A DNA stretch of 43,790 nt from JBDKTH01 sp964558295 (GTDB lineage: Bacteria > Planctomycetota > Planctomycetia > Pirellulales > Thermoguttaceae): contig CAZLDQ010000017.1 in assembly GCA_964558295.1 (NCBI GenBank), positions 1 through 43,790 on the forward strand, written 5' to 3'. The notes under the pieces are model-generated. The model ran no database searches. It had not been told where the DNA came from and saw nothing but the letters and a program-made list of their open reading frames with translations. The stretch's first letter is position 1; each line of letters begins with the position of its first letter. The position numbers and the translations under genes are program-made. Positions 41,961 to 43,790 of this stretch are shown here, piece after piece.

Positions 41961-42497
41961 ATGCTCACTCTCATCGGTTATCGTGCGACGGGCAAGACGA
42001 CTGTGGCTCGGCTATTGGCTGAACAGTTGGGGTGGGAATGGATCGACGCGGATGTGGAGATCGAACGGCGGGCGGGAAAACCGATCGCGCAAATCTTTGC
42101 GGAAGACGGCGAACCGGCCTTTCGCGACCTGGAGGCTCGGGTAATCAGCGAGTTGTGCCAGCGGCCCCGTCTCGTACTGGCGGCCGGCGGGGGCGCCCCG
42201 CTCCGTGAGGAAAGCCGCAAGGCAATGCGTGACAATGGGCAAGTGATCTGGCTCAAAGCCCTGCCTGAAACGATTCATGTGCGAATGACGGGCGACCAGA
42301 CGACCGCCACGCGGCGGCCGAACCTTACCAGCCTGGGGGGGCTGGAGGAAATCGTTCAGTTGCTCAGTCAACGAGAGCCGATTTATCGCGAGTCGGCCCA
42401 CCTGGAAGTCGATACCGAAGGAAAGTCACCGCAAGCGGTGACCGCAGAGATCCTGGAGCGGTTGACACTTGCCCCCATTACTAAGGACTGGGCGTGA
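41961..42497 (+). CDS. aroK: Shikimate kinase
   Basis: A 178-residue kinase phosphorylating shikimate, the fifth step of the pathway. It has the P-loop GYRATGKTT, the shikimate-binding WIDADVEIERR (Asp) and EPAFRDLEARVI (Arg), VLAAGGGAPLREESR (the GGG motif), and TRRPNL in the lid. Length is normal. The spacer before it (41781-41960) ends in a C/T-rich run with TTCTGCCTTCTGCATTC and no Shine-Dalgarno. The stop codon overlaps the GTG start of the next gene by four bases (GTGA), so it is translationally coupled to the prepilin peptidase. Confidence 0.93.
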   Translation: MLTLIGYRATGKTTVARLLAEQLGWEWIDADVEIERRAGKPIAQIFAEDGEPAFRDLEARVISELCQRPRLVLAAGGGAPLREESRKAMRDNGQVIWLKALPETIHVRMTGDQTTATRRPNLTSLGGLEEIVQLLSQREPIYRESAHLEVDTEGKSPQAVTAEILERLTLAPITKDWA

Positions 42498-43750
42498 ACC
42501 TGATACTGGCCATACCGTTTCCGTTTCGCCTAGTCGGGCTATTCGTCTTTGGTGCCTGCCTAGGGAGTCTGGTCAATCTGGCAGTCTACCAGTTGGCTTG
42601 GCATCCGCGTTCAATCAGCCCTTGGTCACCACCTCATCGGAAGGCCCCGCGCCGGCGTCCGGATGATCGAGTGCCAATTCTTGGCTGGTTGGGATTACGG
42701 CGCGAAACGCCGATTCATGGCCGGGGTTTTTGGATTCGGCCGATGGTTGTCGAACTCTTGTCGGGCGTTGGCTTGGCTGTGCTCTACTGGTGGGAGATTG
42801 ACCAACTCGGGCTGTTCCCCCCCAATATGCCTCGGCCAGCGCCGGTGAGCTTTCAGCCGGTCCTCCATGTGCAGTATCTCTGCCACGTGGTTTTGATCGC
42901 TCTGATGCTCGTCGCCTCGCTGATCGACGCTGATGAGAAGATCATCCCCGATACGATCACCGTGCCCGGCACACTCTTTGGCCTGTTAGCCGCAGCGGTT
43001 TATCCCTGGTCCCTGCTGCCGGCCCAATTCGCGCAAGATGCCCAAGGCCTCCGAGTGTCGTTTTTGCAAATCACATCGCCATCGTCCAACTGGCCGACAT
43101 GGCTTGGCACACTTGCCGGACTGGCCGTGGGGCTGGGCTGCTGGTGGCTATGGTGCGTAGCCTTGATGCACCGGACTTGGTACTCGCGGCATGGGTTGTG
43201 CCGGGCCTTCCAATTGATGGCCGTTCGGCTCCAACGCGATCCGTCGACCCGACCGATTATGGTCATGGGCCTGATCGGTTCAGTGGTTGTCACCGCCGTC
43301 TGGCTCTGGGGCTCGGCCCATTGGGTCGGGCTACTGACTGCCCTAGTCGGCTTGACAGCCAGTGGGGGACTGATCTGGTCCGTGCGGATCATCGGCAAGG
43401 CAGTACTCGGGCGCGAGGCGATGGGGTTTGGCGACGTAACGCTAATGGCAATGATCGGCACGTTCCTCGGTTGGCAAGCCTGCCTGATTGTCTTCTTCCT
43501 GGCCCCGTTTGCCGGCTTGGTGATCGGACTACTAAACTTGCTTCTGCGCCACGACAAAGAAATTCCCTACGGACCGTTTCTTTGCATGGCTTCTCTGGTC
43601 GTGATTGTCCGCTGGGCGTCGATCTGGTGGGATTGGGGAGCCCACGTGTTCGATCTCGGCGCAATCGTCCCGCTGTTCGTTGTGTTCTGCCTGGCCTTGA
43701 TGACCCTGCTGCTGGGCCTGATGCGGATGCTGCGGCTAGCAGCCCGTTGA
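42494..43750 (+). CDS. A24-family prepilin peptidase (PilD-like)
   Basis: A 418-residue polytopic membrane protease that cleaves type IV prepilin leaders. The catalytic Asp motifs are present: LIDADEKIIPDTITVP in the first and MGFGDVTLMAMIG (GxGD) in the second. The N-terminal segment has the family order (GACLGSLVNLAVYQLAW, then RVPILGWLGLRRETP) but lacks the usual Cys-x2-Cys pairs between them. It is longer than the classic 270-290 residues because of an inserted hydrophobic stretch in the middle (about 180-290). The GTG start overlaps aroK by four bases. DUF1559 proteins in this window are natural candidate substrates. Confidence 0.9.
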   Translation: MNLILAIPFPFRLVGLFVFGACLGSLVNLAVYQLAWHPRSISPWSPPHRKAPRRRPDDRVPILGWLGLRRETPIHGRGFWIRPMVVELLSGVGLAVLYWWEIDQLGLFPPNMPRPAPVSFQPVLHVQYLCHVVLIALMLVASLIDADEKIIPDTITVPGTLFGLLAAAVYPWSLLPAQFAQDAQGLRVSFLQITSPSSNWPTWLGTLAGLAVGLGCWWLWCVALMHRTWYSRHGLCRAFQLMAVRLQRDPSTRPIMVMGLIGSVVVTAVWLWGSAHWVGLLTALVGLTASGGLIWSVRIIGKAVLGREAMGFGDVTLMAMIGTFLGWQACLIVFFLAPFAGLVIGLLNLLLRHDKEIPYGPFLCMASLVVIVRWASIWWDWGAHVFDLGAIVPLFVVFCLALMTLLLGLMRMLRLAAR

Positions 43751-43764
43751 AAAAGTCCGCTAAG

Positions 43765-43790
43765 CCAGCCTTCCCAACGCGGTGGGCTGG
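43765..43790 (+). terminator. Possible hairpin after the prepilin peptidase, cut by the window edge
   Basis: CCAGCC (43765-43770) pairs with GGCTGG (43785-43790), 15 bases after the stop codon. The window ends here, so neither the full stem nor a T run can be seen. Confidence 0.35.

Noticed and set aside
1..43790. tRNA or rRNA genes
   Set aside because: I scanned for GGTTCGAATCC-like T-loops with matching acceptor stems and for rRNA signatures and saw none; a covariance search would be decisive.

Overview
The window is chromosomal DNA from a planctomycete, most likely of the Pirellulales type. Planctomycete hallmarks are two DUF1559 prepilin-like proteins, each followed by a 147-residue lipoprotein; an ECF sigma factor translationally coupled to a FecR-type anti-sigma protein; an IS66-associated small ORF; secreted glycan-active hydrolases; a Tat-exported Gfo/Idh/MocA oxidoreductase; and a fused aroDE gene. 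The sequence is a draft scaffold: two runs of exactly ten N (9849-9858 inside hisD and 13276-13285 inside a large gene) look like gap placeholders.

Layout. 1-4250 (minus strand): an IS66-type remnant, then the block sigma -> FecR -> DUF1559 -> lipoprotein. 4561-7324 (plus): a secreted ester hydrolase, a LysE-family exporter and rubrerythrin. 7408-10592 (minus): hisD-hisC-hisB. 10982-14473: a 1163-residue zinc-ribbon/DUF1559-like/secretin-STN-like membrane protein. 14570-15902: DAHP synthase preceded by a leader peptide packed with Tyr/Phe/Trp codons and an intrinsic terminator, a textbook attenuator layout. 15996-25792: secreted enzymes (PL11 rhamnogalacturonan lyase, alpha/beta hydrolase, EEP-family hydrolase, double SGNH hydrolase), an outer-membrane efflux lipoprotein, a Cys-rich 20-residue-repeat protein, and remnants (PEP-CTERM tail, IclR regulator). 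25941-30112: a second DUF1559/lipoprotein pair, then comEC with an in-frame amber codon. 30900-32550: a Gfo/Idh/MocA protein and an alpha-L-fucosidase fragment. 32948-43750 (all plus): rpsO-pnp, an NtrB/NtrC-like two-component pair, mutL, aroDE, aroK and an A24 prepilin peptidase.

How it fits together. Three steps of the shikimate pathway (aroF, aroDE, aroK) and three of histidine synthesis lie here among housekeeping genes. The prepilin peptidase at the right end is the kind of enzyme that could process the DUF1559 proteins. The degradative enzymes match a polysaccharide-feeding lifestyle.

The strongest novelty candidate is the aromatic-amino-acid attenuator at 14570-14716 upstream of aroF. 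The leader peptide has eight aromatic codons in its first fourteen, an antiterminator can be drawn between 14626-14645 and 14667-14685, and a 14-bp terminator hairpin with a T run follows. The second theme is a class of word-like intergenic repeats, the best being a 37-bp-arm inverted repeat at 38010-38145. Several genes without Shine-Dalgarno sequences (hisC, mutL, aroDE, aroK) start just after C/T-rich tracts of the same style. No tRNA, rRNA or CRISPR array was recognised.
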